Shown here in pieces: positions 40,316-50,348 of a DNA stretch of 59,663 bases. The stretch covers positions 1 through 59,663 of the forward strand of contig CAIONQ010000123.1 of the NCBI GenBank assembly GCA_903859705.1, given 5' to 3'. The first letter of the stretch is position 1, and every line of letters begins with the position of its first letter. Source of the stretch: an uncultured Chthonomonas sp. (lineage in GTDB: Bacteria; Armatimonadota; Chthonomonadetes; Chthonomonadales; Chthonomonadaceae). The position numbers and the translations under genes are program-made. A model generated the notes under the pieces. That model was not told the origin of the DNA and did not search any database. It worked only from the letters and a program-made list of their open reading frames with translations.

Positions 40316-42622
40316 CTATTCCGCTTCGGCCGCTGTTTCAGCCAGAATCTTTTTGTACTCATCCCGAGCATGATCATAAGCCCGCGTGGCTTCGGCGGTT
40401 TCACCGGTTTGTGCATAAAACTGCTGCTTTGATTTCCAGCACTGCTCCACCCCTGCCAGGCACCATTCGGCACTGCGCTTGCTGGCACGTATGGGTTTGC
40501 CTTCCACAAGCACAAACACCGGGTTGGTGTGAGAGGAACCGAGAATGCGCACGGCAACCCAGGAGCTTTGCTTGATGGCTACCTGAAAGGAGAGTGATTT
40601 GCGGCTTCCGTCTGCCGTTAAGATCTCTTTTGCTACAGGCTTGCCGTTAACAATTACTTCTACCGGTACGGTGCGAGAGGCACCGATGCGGGCACGCTCT
40701 ACGCTCCAATACGAATCTGTGGGCGGGGATGGCGGCGCTGAGGATGCGAGCATTGTAGCCGCGTTCACGTTTATCTGTACGGTGCCGGGCGCATTCAGGG
40801 TGAGTTGGCTGCCATTTTCGCCCACTCCCAGCCCGTTTACGCTGAAATCCATGAGGTGGCTCAGGCCATCACTCACATAGCAACGTCCATCGTGAATGCC
40901 CTGGGTCCAGGCATCGAAATCCAGCTGTTTATCCAGCTTAACATAGGAGCGCCCTTTGCCTACGCGTTCGCCAGAGATGCAGGGGAAGTCGGTTTCGCCA
41001 CTGATACGGGTTCGGTAACCGCAGTTTAGTGTGTGGTACCAGATGTTGAGCTCGTTGAGGTAGGGCGTATCGCAGGTGGACATAAAGTCGACCGCCTGTA
41101 CGGGCGTACCATCGGCGCCCGGTACCAGGTGCGTAACATCCACGATGTATTCGTTTGCCCCAATTCCATTAAACTTCGGCACATTGTAGGATGGCAGGTC
41201 TGTGGTTCCGGTTTCGATACCAAATCCGGAGTGAGCAGGCCCACACACGGCGCCCTGCGCCTTGGCCCAGCGCAGCGTGCTTAGCCCGAGCTTGGGCCAG
41301 TGATGGTAGCTATCTCCGCCCGGGTAGATCTCGTTCTTGAGCCTCAGCAGGCACAGATGCCCGGATTCGTGAGACCCAAAACCCGATACTTCCACATCGT
41401 ATCTCAGCAGATATGGGTAGCGGGATACTTTGTCGATACTCCCGGTAAAGAACTGTTTTTGATAATCGAAGCACGGTCCCCAGGTAAGGTTGCAGCCCAC
41501 CTTCAGATCTTCACCCAGGCAACTTCGCATCATATCTGCAGCCGTTACACCGGCAGTTGGGTTGGTGTAGTGCTTGCAGCCCGCCGCGTGAATGTGGTGA
41601 TCGCCAGACCACCATCCTCCGGCCGATGGATCAATCCAACGTGCCAATTTTACAGATAGCGATTTGTGCGTGGCATCAAACACATGCTGGCTTGTTTCTA
41701 CTTTGTATTCCGGCCCTCTGCCTGCCATAACTGTAAAGGCTCCGGCAGGCAGGTGAACTTTTTCGCCATCTGCACGGTAAACCTGTGGCTGAAAGAAGAA
41801 ATCTGGCGCGAGGCGCCCAACTTCTGATGGGTATACATGCCCGGCCGCATCGCGAAACTGAAACATGGCCATGGATGGCGCGCCTTTTTCATCGCGCACG
41901 TGCAGCGTTACTTCGAGAGTGGGTTGGCATCTGAACAGCATATCGGCTTCGTTTCTAAAGCCCAGATCCTGCGTTCCCTGCCCAACATCAAACCGCAACT
42001 TTGCCTGCCTCATGCCTGCATCCCGGCTATAAATCTGAACAATTCGGTATTCAACGGGCAGGCCAGTAAGGGGCTTATCGGCGGGCGGGGCGGGATCGTT
42101 GCCGTTGTAGTTAACCCAGTTTTGCTGGGAGTACACCTTCATATCCAGCCAATGATCCTGGTTTTTATCCGCAATGCCCGTCATCAGCTCCGGGCTGGAA
42201 GGATGCAGCGGAGCGGTTACTCCCGCCTGGTTGTAAACCTTAATAAGGTACAGCTTCCACTCTTTTTGTAGAAGTGTTGGGCGCGCCGGGCCAGGCACAA
42301 CCGTAACTCTTGACTCCGGGTTGATCTGCAGTGCAAGCAGGCAGTTTTGATCCAGGATTTGCTGAATTCTTTCTACCTGACGTTCTTCTTTTGGTTCCGT
42401 CATTGCTGCTGCCATTGCAGTTATGGTGTTGTATGGCAGTGGTGAACCAAGCGCATTGCACGTATCAATTATCGTGCGTACCTGGGCTCGTAATGGCTGA
42501 GCTGGCACATCGGCAGCTACAGGCAAGTTATTTTGCGTTTTTGCAATGGATGGGGAGCCCGCAGACGAAAGCAGTGTGCCTGCCAGAAGGCACATGCTAT
42601 AAAGTTGACGAATTCGCATCAT
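40316..42622 (-). CDS. CehA/McbA-type metallohydrolase (PHP-like), secreted
   Basis: The protein has 768 residues with a signal peptide (RQLYSMCLLAGTLLSSAGS). A beta-rich N-terminal half is followed by a PHP-type domain beginning WWSGDHHIHAAGCKHY, whose His pair is the usual start of PHP metal sites. Further motifs are the CGPAHSGFG and RTRISGETDFPC regions. The family name derives from CehA carbaryl hydrolase, but most members from this kind of genome are uncharacterised secreted hydrolases. A longer frame from 42835 exists; I chose 42622 because GGGGA is 7 nt upstream and the signal peptide begins there. It is divergent from the gene at 42821 and heads an apparent four-gene minus-strand operon. 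Confidence 0.85.
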   Translation of the reverse strand: MMRIRQLYSMCLLAGTLLSSAGSPSIAKTQNNLPVAADVPAQPLRAQVRTIIDTCNALGSPLPYNTITAMAAAMTEPKEERQVERIQQILDQNCLLALQINPESRVTVVPGPARPTLLQKEWKLYLIKVYNQAGVTAPLHPSSPELMTGIADKNQDHWLDMKVYSQQNWVNYNGNDPAPPADKPLTGLPVEYRIVQIYSRDAGMRQAKLRFDVGQGTQDLGFRNEADMLFRCQPTLEVTLHVRDEKGAPSMAMFQFRDAAGHVYPSEVGRLAPDFFFQPQVYRADGEKVHLPAGAFTVMAGRGPEYKVETSQHVFDATHKSLSVKLARWIDPSAGGWWSGDHHIHAAGCKHYTNPTAGVTAADMMRSCLGEDLKVGCNLTWGPCFDYQKQFFTGSIDKVSRYPYLLRYDVEVSGFGSHESGHLCLLRLKNEIYPGGDSYHHWPKLGLSTLRWAKAQGAVCGPAHSGFGIETGTTDLPSYNVPKFNGIGANEYIVDVTHLVPGADGTPVQAVDFMSTCDTPYLNELNIWYHTLNCGYRTRISGETDFPCISGERVGKGRSYVKLDKQLDFDAWTQGIHDGRCYVSDGLSHLMDFSVNGLGVGENGSQLTLNAPGTVQINVNAATMLASSAPPSPPTDSYWSVERARIGASRTVPVEVIVNGKPVAKEILTADGSRKSLSFQVAIKQSSWVAVRILGSSHTNPVFVLVEGKPIRASKRSAEWCLAGVEQCWKSKQQFYAQTGETAEATRAYDHARDEYKKILAETAAEAE

Positions 42623-42820
42623 CGCGTGGTCCCCATAATCACATAGAATAGAAAATGCCGTTTCAGCTCCGCCTGCGATCTTGATATGTGTACAGAGGCG
42701 GCGGATGCCATTGCGAGTATTTTGCACTTTTGTGTGCCGTTTCCCTGCGGAACAACTGCATTGGGGCGGGGTGGCCCTGAAAGCGCAGGACTTGCCTACC
42801 CATGCGCCTAACACAGTTGC

Positions 42821-45250
42821 ATGATCATCACTCACTCACTCTTTCGCTGTGTAACCGTTGTGGCACTTGTCGTTACGGCACTGTGTATCTCTAATATGAC
42901 AAACGCATCCCCAACGCCTAAAGCCGATATTGGCCAGATAGACCTGGCGCATTCCGTTATCGTAGACCTTACAGCTCATCTGCCATCTGAGAAGATGGCT
43001 GCCCGAATGCTGACAGAGGAGATTGCGCGGCGCACACACATCGCAATGCCCCTGGTGCAAACACCATTGGAAGCAGACACCCGGATAGTTGTTGGAACAA
43101 AGCAGGAGTTTGATGCCGCCCGGATTTCTTACGCTGCTGCGCCAGCGCTGAACAAGGCCGAGGGATTTGCCATACAGGCAGTTTCCGCATCAGGCAAGCA
43201 CACTGTTAAAGTTGTGGGTGCTGATTCTCGCGGAGTGCTGTTCGGTGTGGGGTGCCTACTTAGAACCGTGATACTGCAGCGCGAGCATGTGCTGATATCT
43301 GAAGACATATCGATATCCAGCAGCCCATCGCAGGCAATGCGTGGCCATCAGCTGGGGTACCGCCCCAAAACGAACTCTTATGATGGCTGGACCATTGCGA
43401 TGTGGGAGCAGTACTTCCGAGATTTGATAGTTTTTGGAACTAACGCCATCGAGTTAATTCCACCGCGATCCGACGATGCCGCCGATAGCCCCATGTTTCC
43501 CGAACCGCCTATGCGGATGATGGAGAAGATGTCGGCTTTGCTGGATGATTACGGGCTGGATGTGTGGGTGTGGTTCCCTGCGATGGATGCAGATTACACC
43601 GATGCAGCCACGGTGGATAGATCGATTGCCGAATGGGCAGATGTGCTTAAGCGCCTGAAGCGCGTGGATGCTATCTTCGTGCCGGGCGGCGACCCCGGGC
43701 ATACAGACCCGGATGTGCTGATGCATTTGCTTGGCAAACAGGCGGTAAATATCCATGCCTACCATCCCAAAGCAAAGTTGTGGGTATCTCCGCAGGGCTT
43801 TACCGAAGAGTGGACCAATCGCTTTCTTGGATACTTAAAGAAGGAACAGCCTACCTGGTTTGGTGGGGTAGTGTTTGGACCCCAGGTACGTATGCCTCTT
43901 CCCGAATTGCGCAAGCAGGTGCCGCCTCAGTACCCCATCCGTCACTATCCGGATATTACGCACATGGTGCTTTGCCAGTTTCCTGTTGAAAACTGGGACA
44001 TGGCATGGGCGTTAACCGAAGGGAGAGAGGGCATCAATCCCCGCCCGGAAGCGCAGGCAATCATCTGCAAATGGCACCAGAACGGCACTGTTGGATCCAT
44101 CTCATATTCTGAGGGATGCAACGACGATGTGAACAAAATGCTCTGGAGCGCTCTGGAGTGGAACCCAAATCAGAGTGTGCGAGACATTCTTAGGGAGTAT
44201 GCTCGCTACTTCATAGATTCTCGATTTGAAGAGAGCTTTGCCGATGGGCTGATTGCCCTCGAGCAAAACTGGGTGGGGCCGGCAGATACAAACCCTCACA
44301 TTCAGGCGACACTCGGCCTGTTTCAGGCAATGGAGCGCCAGGCAATGCCGGGTAACAAGCTTAACTGGCGGTTTCAGCAGGCGCTTTACCGCGCTTATTA
44401 TGATGCGGTGGTGCAGGCGCGGGCGAAGGCCGAACGCGCCGGTGAAGCAAAAGCGATTGCTGCCCTGGCGGCAGCCCATCAGCATGGGGCGCTAAAAGCA
44501 GTTGATGAGGCGGGAAAGGCACTGGCTGCGTCCACAGGCGGCGCATCCGTAGAGAATCTCAAGGCAAATGTTGCGAGGCTGGCGGAGGCACTGTTTCAGA
44601 GTATTCACATGCAGCTAAGTGTGAAGCAGTATTACGCGATTGGTGCAGAACGTGGTGCCAACCTGGATCAGATTGATGTTCCGGTGAACGATTCCATCTG
44701 GCTGCGCAAGCAGTTTGCCGGCATTCGGGCTTTGCGAGACGATGCCGAACGACTGCGCAGGATTGATATGATTGTGCACTGGGAAGATGCGGGGCAGGGG
44801 GGCTATTACGATCTGCTTTCCGATCCTATGCGCAGGCCACACCTGATTACTGGAGCCCCATTTGCCGACGACCCCGGGCACCTCAATTCCGTTCGCATTG
44901 GGCACAATGTAACCTTTGGTGGCAGGCTGCGCAGTGCAAGCTGGGCCGAAACCCTTTATGATGTGCCAATGAAGCTGCACTACGCGGGCCTGAAAAGCGG
45001 CGTTAACTACAGAGTGCGCGTTGTGTATGGCACGGATGTGCCGCAGGTGAAGATTAAGATGGAGGCCAATGGCGTGATGGTACACGATTGGCTAACGAGA
45101 ACGGTTCCGGCCGCTCCCGTAGAGTTTGCGCTGCCCGCAGGTGCTGTGAAAGACGGGGAGCTTGCGCTCACCTTTCGGAGGGAACCAGGCCTGGGCGGCA
45201 ACGGCAGGGGATGCCAGGTAAGCGAAATATGGCTCCTGCCTGCCAATTAG
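42821..45250 (+). CDS. Secreted protein with GH20-N-like domain and (beta/alpha)8-like hydrolase core
   Basis: The protein has 809 residues with a signal peptide (VVALVVTALCISNMTNA). Residues ~30-150 form a GH20/GH67 N-terminal-like domain (AARMLTEEIARRT, ADTRIVVGTK, GADSRGVLFGVGCLLR). A long barrel-like region follows (QAMRGHQLGYRPKTNSYDGW, YGLDVWVWFPAMD, IFVPGGDPGHTD, WVSPQGFTEEW). This resembles the GH67/GH84/DUF4838 group of secreted hexosaminidase- or uronidase-related enzymes. Candidate acids include GDPGHTDPD and YSEGCNDD, but the pair is not certain. It is the first gene in a plus-strand group and shares a 198-bp intergenic region with the divergent CehA-type gene. The substrate is unknown. 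Confidence 0.7.
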   Translation: MIITHSLFRCVTVVALVVTALCISNMTNASPTPKADIGQIDLAHSVIVDLTAHLPSEKMAARMLTEEIARRTHIAMPLVQTPLEADTRIVVGTKQEFDAARISYAAAPALNKAEGFAIQAVSASGKHTVKVVGADSRGVLFGVGCLLRTVILQREHVLISEDISISSSPSQAMRGHQLGYRPKTNSYDGWTIAMWEQYFRDLIVFGTNAIELIPPRSDDAADSPMFPEPPMRMMEKMSALLDDYGLDVWVWFPAMDADYTDAATVDRSIAEWADVLKRLKRVDAIFVPGGDPGHTDPDVLMHLLGKQAVNIHAYHPKAKLWVSPQGFTEEWTNRFLGYLKKEQPTWFGGVVFGPQVRMPLPELRKQVPPQYPIRHYPDITHMVLCQFPVENWDMAWALTEGREGINPRPEAQAIICKWHQNGTVGSISYSEGCNDDVNKMLWSALEWNPNQSVRDILREYARYFIDSRFEESFADGLIALEQNWVGPADTNPHIQATLGLFQAMERQAMPGNKLNWRFQQALYRAYYDAVVQARAKAERAGEAKAIAALAAAHQHGALKAVDEAGKALAASTGGASVENLKANVARLAEALFQSIHMQLSVKQYYAIGAERGANLDQIDVPVNDSIWLRKQFAGIRALRDDAERLRRIDMIVHWEDAGQGGYYDLLSDPMRRPHLITGAPFADDPGHLNSVRIGHNVTFGGRLRSASWAETLYDVPMKLHYAGLKSGVNYRVRVVYGTDVPQVKIKMEANGVMVHDWLTRTVPAAPVEFALPAGAVKDGELALTFRREPGLGGNGRGCQVSEIWLLPAN

Positions 45251-45404
45251 CGAGAGCACATGCGATATGCAACTTTGTGTGAGCATGCGCGACAAACCAG
45301 ACACAATTCCGTCGATTACAGAGAGTGATCCTCGAGAGTAACGATCTGTGTGGTTGCGGGGGCTATGGGTAGTTTGTTGTGATTGCCCCGGCCCGGGAGA
45401 AGCA

Positions 45405-47744
45405 ATGAACGGAACGGACCGAAAAAGCAAGATCCTGATGGCGGGCGTGGGGGCATCTGCCCTAATGCTCGCAGTATCGGCATCCATGCCATCTGCCCAA
45501 ACGGCTGCCACGGCATCTAAGCTTGCCGGGCAGGCCGCTTACCGCCGGCAATGCTCTGTGTGCCATGGCGAAAAAGGCGAGGGCTCTAAGAAATACTCTC
45601 ATGCGCTCGCTGGATCTCGCACTGCTGCCTCGCTTGCCGCGTATATCTCAAAGAGCATGCCGCCCGGTCCGGCGGCAAAGCGTTGCACTTCGTCCGATGC
45701 CAAGCTGATTGCAGATTACATCTACGATGCCTTCTATTCGCCGATTGCTCAGGCTCGCAGCCAGCCAGCCAGCTTCAGCTTATCTCGACTTACCGTTCGG
45801 CAGTACCGAAACAGTGTTACAGATCTCCTGGGATCGTTTGGCAGCCAGGCCGGCGCAGATCCGGCCGAGCGTGGGCTGAAGGCCGAATATTATAAAACTG
45901 GGCGACCCAATGGTGGCAGCCGCGTTATTGAGCGCACAGATGCAACGGTACACTTTTCATTTGGTACCGGCACGCCTGGCCCTGCGGTACCAGACCCTTA
46001 TCAGTTTTCAATGAAGTGGAACGGCAGCGTGTATGCGCCAGATACGGGTGAGTACGATTTTATTGTGCGCTCGGAACATGCCATTCAGCTGTGGGTGAAT
46101 GATGACAGAACGCCACTGATAGATGCAGAAGTTAAATCTGGCGATCGTAATGAGTATCATGGCACCCGTTTTTTGCTTGGTGGGCGGTGGTACCCCATAT
46201 CTGTGCTGTTCGAAAAGGGTGTAACCGGTGTAGATAATATCGAGAAGGTTAAGAAGAAGCCGCCCGTAACCGCCAGCATATCGCTGGAGTGGCAGCGGCC
46301 GAAGCTTCCCGCAGAGGTTATTCCAGAACGTTGCCTTACTCCGCGCTGGAGCCCGGCCATTTACACGCCATCGGTGCCATTTCCGCCTGATGATCGCAGT
46401 ATAGGTTATGAGCGTGGTACCTCGGTAACACGTGCCTGGGAGGAAGCAGAAACCTCGAGTGCACTGGATACTGCAGGCTTTGTTTCAACCCACCTTCGCC
46501 AGCTCTCTGGTGTGCCGGATGATGCACCGGATAGAGAGCTAAAGCTCAAGCAGTTCTCCAAACGGTTTGTGGAGCGGGCATTCAGGCGGCCGTTAACGCC
46601 CGATCTGCAAGAGAAGTATGTAGACAGGCACTTCTTGCCTGGGCAGGATCCGGCTCTCTCTGTAAAGCGCGTTGTAATTCTCACGCTTAAATCGCCGAGG
46701 TTTTTATACACAGATCTGGCTGCAGCGGGTTCTGCTCCGGATCCCTACGACGTAGCTTCTCGCCTTTCGTATGCACTTCTGGATTCGCCACCCGATGGGG
46801 AGCTTGCCAGGGCTGCTGAGGCCGGGGAGCTGCTAAAACCGGAACAGGTAGAGCGGCAGGCAAACCGACTGCTGGCAGACCCAAGAGCATGGGCGAAGCT
46901 GCGCGAGTTCTTCTTGCTGTGGTTTAAGGTGGATCAGGTGCCGGATCTGGCAAAAGATCCTAAACAGTATCCAGAGTTTGATGCGCGTGTTGCCTCCGAT
47001 CTGCGGACATCGTTCGAACTGGGGTTAAAGCAGATTGCCTTTGGGGAAAATACGGGCTACCGCGATCTTTTCCTGACACGCAAAGTGTTTCTGAATGGCA
47101 GGCTGGCGAAGATATACGGTGCCAACTTGCCAGAGGATGCTACTTTTCAGGAGGTTGAGGCCAGCCCGGATGAGCGGTGCGGAATGCTAACACATCCTTA
47201 CTTGATGTCTGCATTTGCGTATCTTAAAGGCAGTTCTCCCATCCACCGTGGCGTGCTCATCTATCGAAACATGCTCGGGCGTATTCTGGAGCCACCGCCC
47301 GCGGCCTTTGCGCCGCTTGCTTCGGATGTTCATCCAGACTTCACTACGCGCCAGCGCGTGGAGTTTCAGACGAAGCCCCCGTTTTGCAATGGATGCCACC
47401 AGTTAATAAACCCGGTGGGATACACACTGGAGAAATATGATGCCATTGGGCGTGTAAGAAAAACCGACAATGGAAAGACAGTAGATTGTTCTGGCGAGTA
47501 CATTACTGGCAGCGGCGACAAGGTGCGGTTTACCGGCCCGGATGCGCTGGAGAAGTACATCGCAGAGTCGCCAGAGGCACACAAAGCCTTTGTGGAGAAG
47601 CTTTTCCAGTTCCTGGTTAAGCAGCCTGTGCGGGCATATGGCAAGCAGATGCTGCCAGAGATGGTGCAGGCGTTTGATAGCTCAAACTGCAGCATCCGCG
47701 GTCTTCTTGTGCGCACTGCAGTACAAACGGCACTCAAGAGGTAA
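45405..47744 (+). CDS. DUF1592/DUF1588-type protein with cytochrome c motifs and an inserted PA14 domain
   Basis: The protein has 779 residues with a signal peptide (MAGVGASALMLAVSASMPSAQ). A cytochrome c domain (CSVCHGEKGEGSKKY) is followed by the DUF1587-type motif SRLTVRQYRNSVTDLLG. A PA14-like carbohydrate-binding insertion comes next (LKAEYYKTG, FSMKWNGSVYAPDTGEYDF, AIQLWVNDD). Then DUF1595/DUF1592 (FVERAFRRPL, PRFLYTDL, DVASRLSYALLDSPPD) and DUF1588/DUF1585 with haem motif CNGCHQLINPVGYTLEKYD. ATG 45405 has GGGAGAAG just upstream; the longer start has no signal. It is 57 bp before the DUF1552 gene, the conserved partner. The function of this pair is not established; the haems point to redox work outside the cytoplasm. 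Confidence 0.93.
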   Translation: MNGTDRKSKILMAGVGASALMLAVSASMPSAQTAATASKLAGQAAYRRQCSVCHGEKGEGSKKYSHALAGSRTAASLAAYISKSMPPGPAAKRCTSSDAKLIADYIYDAFYSPIAQARSQPASFSLSRLTVRQYRNSVTDLLGSFGSQAGADPAERGLKAEYYKTGRPNGGSRVIERTDATVHFSFGTGTPGPAVPDPYQFSMKWNGSVYAPDTGEYDFIVRSEHAIQLWVNDDRTPLIDAEVKSGDRNEYHGTRFLLGGRWYPISVLFEKGVTGVDNIEKVKKKPPVTASISLEWQRPKLPAEVIPERCLTPRWSPAIYTPSVPFPPDDRSIGYERGTSVTRAWEEAETSSALDTAGFVSTHLRQLSGVPDDAPDRELKLKQFSKRFVERAFRRPLTPDLQEKYVDRHFLPGQDPALSVKRVVILTLKSPRFLYTDLAAAGSAPDPYDVASRLSYALLDSPPDGELARAAEAGELLKPEQVERQANRLLADPRAWAKLREFFLLWFKVDQVPDLAKDPKQYPEFDARVASDLRTSFELGLKQIAFGENTGYRDLFLTRKVFLNGRLAKIYGANLPEDATFQEVEASPDERCGMLTHPYLMSAFAYLKGSSPIHRGVLIYRNMLGRILEPPPAAFAPLASDVHPDFTTRQRVEFQTKPPFCNGCHQLINPVGYTLEKYDAIGRVRKTDNGKTVDCSGEYITGSGDKVRFTGPDALEKYIAESPEAHKAFVEKLFQFLVKQPVRAYGKQMLPEMVQAFDSSNCSIRGLLVRTAVQTALKR

Positions 47745-47801
47745 GATAAGAATCACTGAGTTGAAATAGGATAGGTGTGCAGACGCTAACGGGAGGCTTC
47801 G

Positions 47802-49118
47802 GTGGCTGAACTGAATACGAGACGCGAGTTCCTGAAAACGATTGGTGCCAGCGCAGCGGTGCTCCCGCTCATTTGTGGTCTGCCATCGCTGGCAGAAGGC
47901 CATGGCGGCAAACGCAAACAGAGGCTGATTATTATGTTTAGCCCGGACGGAGTGATTCAGGAAAACTTCTGGCCAGATGAAGAAGGAACGGATTTCAAGC
48001 TTAAAGAGAGTTTGAAACCACTGGAGCCATTCAAGAAGCAAACGGCTATTCTGCACGGCGTTTGCGATAAGATACGTGGAGATGGCGATGGCCATATGCG
48101 TGGCATTGGCTGCCTGCTAACCGGCATTGAACTGTTCCCGGGCAATGTGCAAGGTGGATCGGATACGCCCGCTGGCTGGTCTTCTGGTATTTCCATCGAT
48201 CAAGAGATCCGAAACTTCCTGCAGAAGGATCCGGCTACGCGTACGCGCTATGGATCGTTGGAATTCGGTGTTATGGTTCCTGAGCGCGCAGATACCTGGA
48301 CCCGTATGAGCTATGCCGGGCCGAATCAGCCCGTTGCTCCAATAAGCGATCCTTACCAGATGTTCGGCAGGCTTTATGGCAGGGTGAAAGACCAGGAGAC
48401 CCTGAAGAGCGTGTTGGACGATTTGAAAGAAGACATTGGGCGGGTACGCTCCAACGTAAGTGCCTCGGATCGGAAAATTCTGGACGATCATACGACGCTG
48501 GTGCGTGAGCTGGAATTGGATTTGAAGAATACGGGTAAAGAGCTGGCGCATGCTGTGCCGGTTATAGAGCCGGGTGTGCGGATTGATAACGACAATATGC
48601 CGGCAATCAGCCGCCTGCAGATAGAGCTGTTGGTGAATAGCTTTACCGGTGATCTCACGCGCGTTGCAACCCTGCAGTACACCAACTCTGTTGGTGAATC
48701 TCGGCATAGGTGGCTAGGAATTAATGAAGGACAGCACTCATTGTCTCATGAGCCGGATACCAATAAGGATGCTCAGGATAAGCTGACCCGTATTAACAAA
48801 TGGTACTGTGAGCAGCTTGCATATCTTGCCAAGCGGCTGGCGGAAACTCCGGAGCCGGGTGGCCAGGGCAGCCTGTTGGATAACACAACCATTGTGTGGA
48901 CCAACGAACTTGGCAAGGGCAACTCTCACACGCCAGATAATGTTCCGTGGGTTATGGTTGGTGGCGGCCTGGGCTTCCAGATGGGCAAGAGCTACAAATT
49001 TCCGCGGGTGGCACACAACCGACTGCTGCTATCTTTTGCTCATGGCTTTGGGCACAGGATTACTAAATTCGGGAATCCGGATTTCTGTGGCGAAGGTCCA
49101 CTGCCGATTTTTAGCTAA
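47802..49118 (+). CDS. DUF1552 protein, Tat-exported
   Basis: The protein has 438 residues. A twin-arginine signal ([19 protein letters not shown]) is followed by DUF1552: [80 protein letters not shown] and [22 protein letters not shown]. Like DUF1501 it has the alkaline-phosphatase superfamily look, with paired His/Asp motifs. GTG 47802 has GGGAGG 6 nt upstream. It is the expected partner of the DUF1592 protein. No biochemical activity has been assigned to the family. Confidence 0.92.
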   Translation: MAELNTRREFLKTIGASAAVLPLICGLPSLAEGHGGKRKQRLIIMFSPDGVIQENFWPDEEGTDFKLKESLKPLEPFKKQTAILHGVCDKIRGDGDGHMRGIGCLLTGIELFPGNVQGGSDTPAGWSSGISIDQEIRNFLQKDPATRTRYGSLEFGVMVPERADTWTRMSYAGPNQPVAPISDPYQMFGRLYGRVKDQETLKSVLDDLKEDIGRVRSNVSASDRKILDDHTTLVRELELDLKNTGKELAHAVPVIEPGVRIDNDNMPAISRLQIELLVNSFTGDLTRVATLQYTNSVGESRHRWLGINEGQHSLSHEPDTNKDAQDKLTRINKWYCEQLAYLAKRLAETPEPGGQGSLLDNTTIVWTNELGKGNSHTPDNVPWVMVGGGLGFQMGKSYKFPRVAHNRLLLSFAHGFGHRITKFGNPDFCGEGPLPIFS

Positions 49119-49150
49119 TTCGGCGTTCCGGGATCACTCCTTACCATTCA

Positions 49151-49237
49151 GGCAGTTCCTCCCTTTTTTGACAGTTCCTGCCTTTCCGACAGTTCCTGTC
49201 TTTCCGACAGTTCCTGTCTTTCCGACAGTTCCTGTCG
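49151..49237 (+). repeat. 18-bp tandem repeats abutting the GH5 start codon
   Basis: CAGTTCCT recurs at 49153, 49172, 49190, 49208 and 49226 (spacings 19, 18, 18, 18). The last unit runs into CCTGTCGATG, whose ATG starts the GH5 gene. The unit length is a multiple of three, and the GH5 frame stays open upstream through four units to a TGA at 49169. Unit copy number therefore sets the 5' leader, and no ribosome site separates it from the ATG. Confidence 0.8.
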
Positions 49238-50347
49238 ATGGAGACAGATTTGATTTTCTCATCGCTCATTGTTGCTTTAGGGCTCCTGCCGTGCGCATCC
49301 AGCGCCCGGTTGGAGCCTGTTGTTTCAGCGCTTCCTGCGCTGCATGTTGCGGACAAGCATCTGGCCGATAGCGTCGGGAAACGCGTGCGTTTGCGGGGTG
49401 TGAACGTGGCGTCTCTGGAATGGTCGACAAATGGGGAAGGCCATGTTCTGGATACTTTGCGGGTGGCCACGCATGATTGGCACTCAAACATCGTGCGCCT
49501 GCCGTTAAGCCAGGATAGATGGATGGGTAAGGCTACAGATCAGCATGGAGATGCCGCGCCTTATCGTAAGCTGGTTGCGGCGGCTGTGGAGGCCTGTGAG
49601 AATAACTCCAGCTATGCCATTCTGGATTTGCACTGGTCTGATGCAGGTGTTTGGGGGAAGCAGATTGGCCAACATAAAATGCCGGATACAAACAGCATCG
49701 CCTTCTGGAAAGAGGTGGCTGCTGCGTACAAGAACCGTTCTTCCGTGATTTTTGATCTGTACAACGAGCCTCACAACGTTACCTGGGATGTGTGGAAAAA
49801 GGGTGGGGAGATCGACGAGAAGGACGAAAAAACCGGGGAAGTTACGCGTTATACCGGAGTTGGTATGCAGGCATTGTTGGATACCGTTAGAGCGACCGGC
49901 GCAAAAAATGTAGTGATTGCTGGTGGGTTAGACTGGGCATACGATATGTCTGGATTTTTGCAGGGCAATACATTGCAAGATGCCAGCGGAAACGGGGTAG
50001 TGTACGCCAATCACACCTACCCATTTAAAGGCGACGCATTTGTAACGTGGCAACGCAAAATAAGGTTTGCGGCCTCGCAGATACCTGTTATTGTATCGGA
50101 ATTTGGCCCTGTTCCAAAAAAGAACGATCCAAACCGCGATGAGTGGATTCGGCAAGTTCTGCAGGAGCTAAAGGATACGGATTTGGATTGGACAGCCTGG
50201 GACATGCACCCAGGAGCATCGCCTTGCCTGATATCTGGTTGGGATTACAAGCCAACCGATTTCTTTGGAACTTATGTAAAGCAGGCACTGGAAGGCAAGC
50301 TTGCCCCGTACACAGTGCCTGATACTGCCGGGGATCGTAAACCTTAG
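49238..50347 (+). CDS. Secreted GH5-family glycoside hydrolase (endoglucanase-like)
   Basis: The protein has 369 residues with a short signal (LIFSSLIVALGLLPCASSA). Barrel motifs: VRLRGVNVASLEW, HSNIVRLPLSQDRW, AILDLHWSD, IFDLYNEPHNV (acid/base Glu177), YANHTYPFKG and IVSEFGP (nucleophile Glu288). This is the classic GH5 retaining set (NEP and EFG), typical of cellulases and other beta-glucanases or mannanases. The start is immediately downstream of 18-bp tandem repeats with no visible ribosome site, so the real N-terminus could be within the repeats. It ends 1 bp before the convergent phosphonatase-like gene. Confidence 0.88.
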   Translation: METDLIFSSLIVALGLLPCASSARLEPVVSALPALHVADKHLADSVGKRVRLRGVNVASLEWSTNGEGHVLDTLRVATHDWHSNIVRLPLSQDRWMGKATDQHGDAAPYRKLVAAAVEACENNSSYAILDLHWSDAGVWGKQIGQHKMPDTNSIAFWKEVAAAYKNRSSVIFDLYNEPHNVTWDVWKKGGEIDEKDEKTGEVTRYTGVGMQALLDTVRATGAKNVVIAGGLDWAYDMSGFLQGNTLQDASGNGVVYANHTYPFKGDAFVTWQRKIRFAASQIPVIVSEFGPVPKKNDPNRDEWIRQVLQELKDTDLDWTAWDMHPGASPCLISGWDYKPTDFFGTYVKQALEGKLAPYTVPDTAGDRKP

Positions 50348-50348
50348 C

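Noticed and set aside
42623-42835. N-terminal extension of the CehA-type protein to 42835
   Set aside because: The extension has no signal or conserved residues and would overlap the divergent gene; ATG 42622 has GGGGA 7 nt upstream and a signal peptide.
49151-49237. CRISPR-like repeats
   Set aside because: Units are 18 bp, adjacent and overlap the GH5 start; no spacers.
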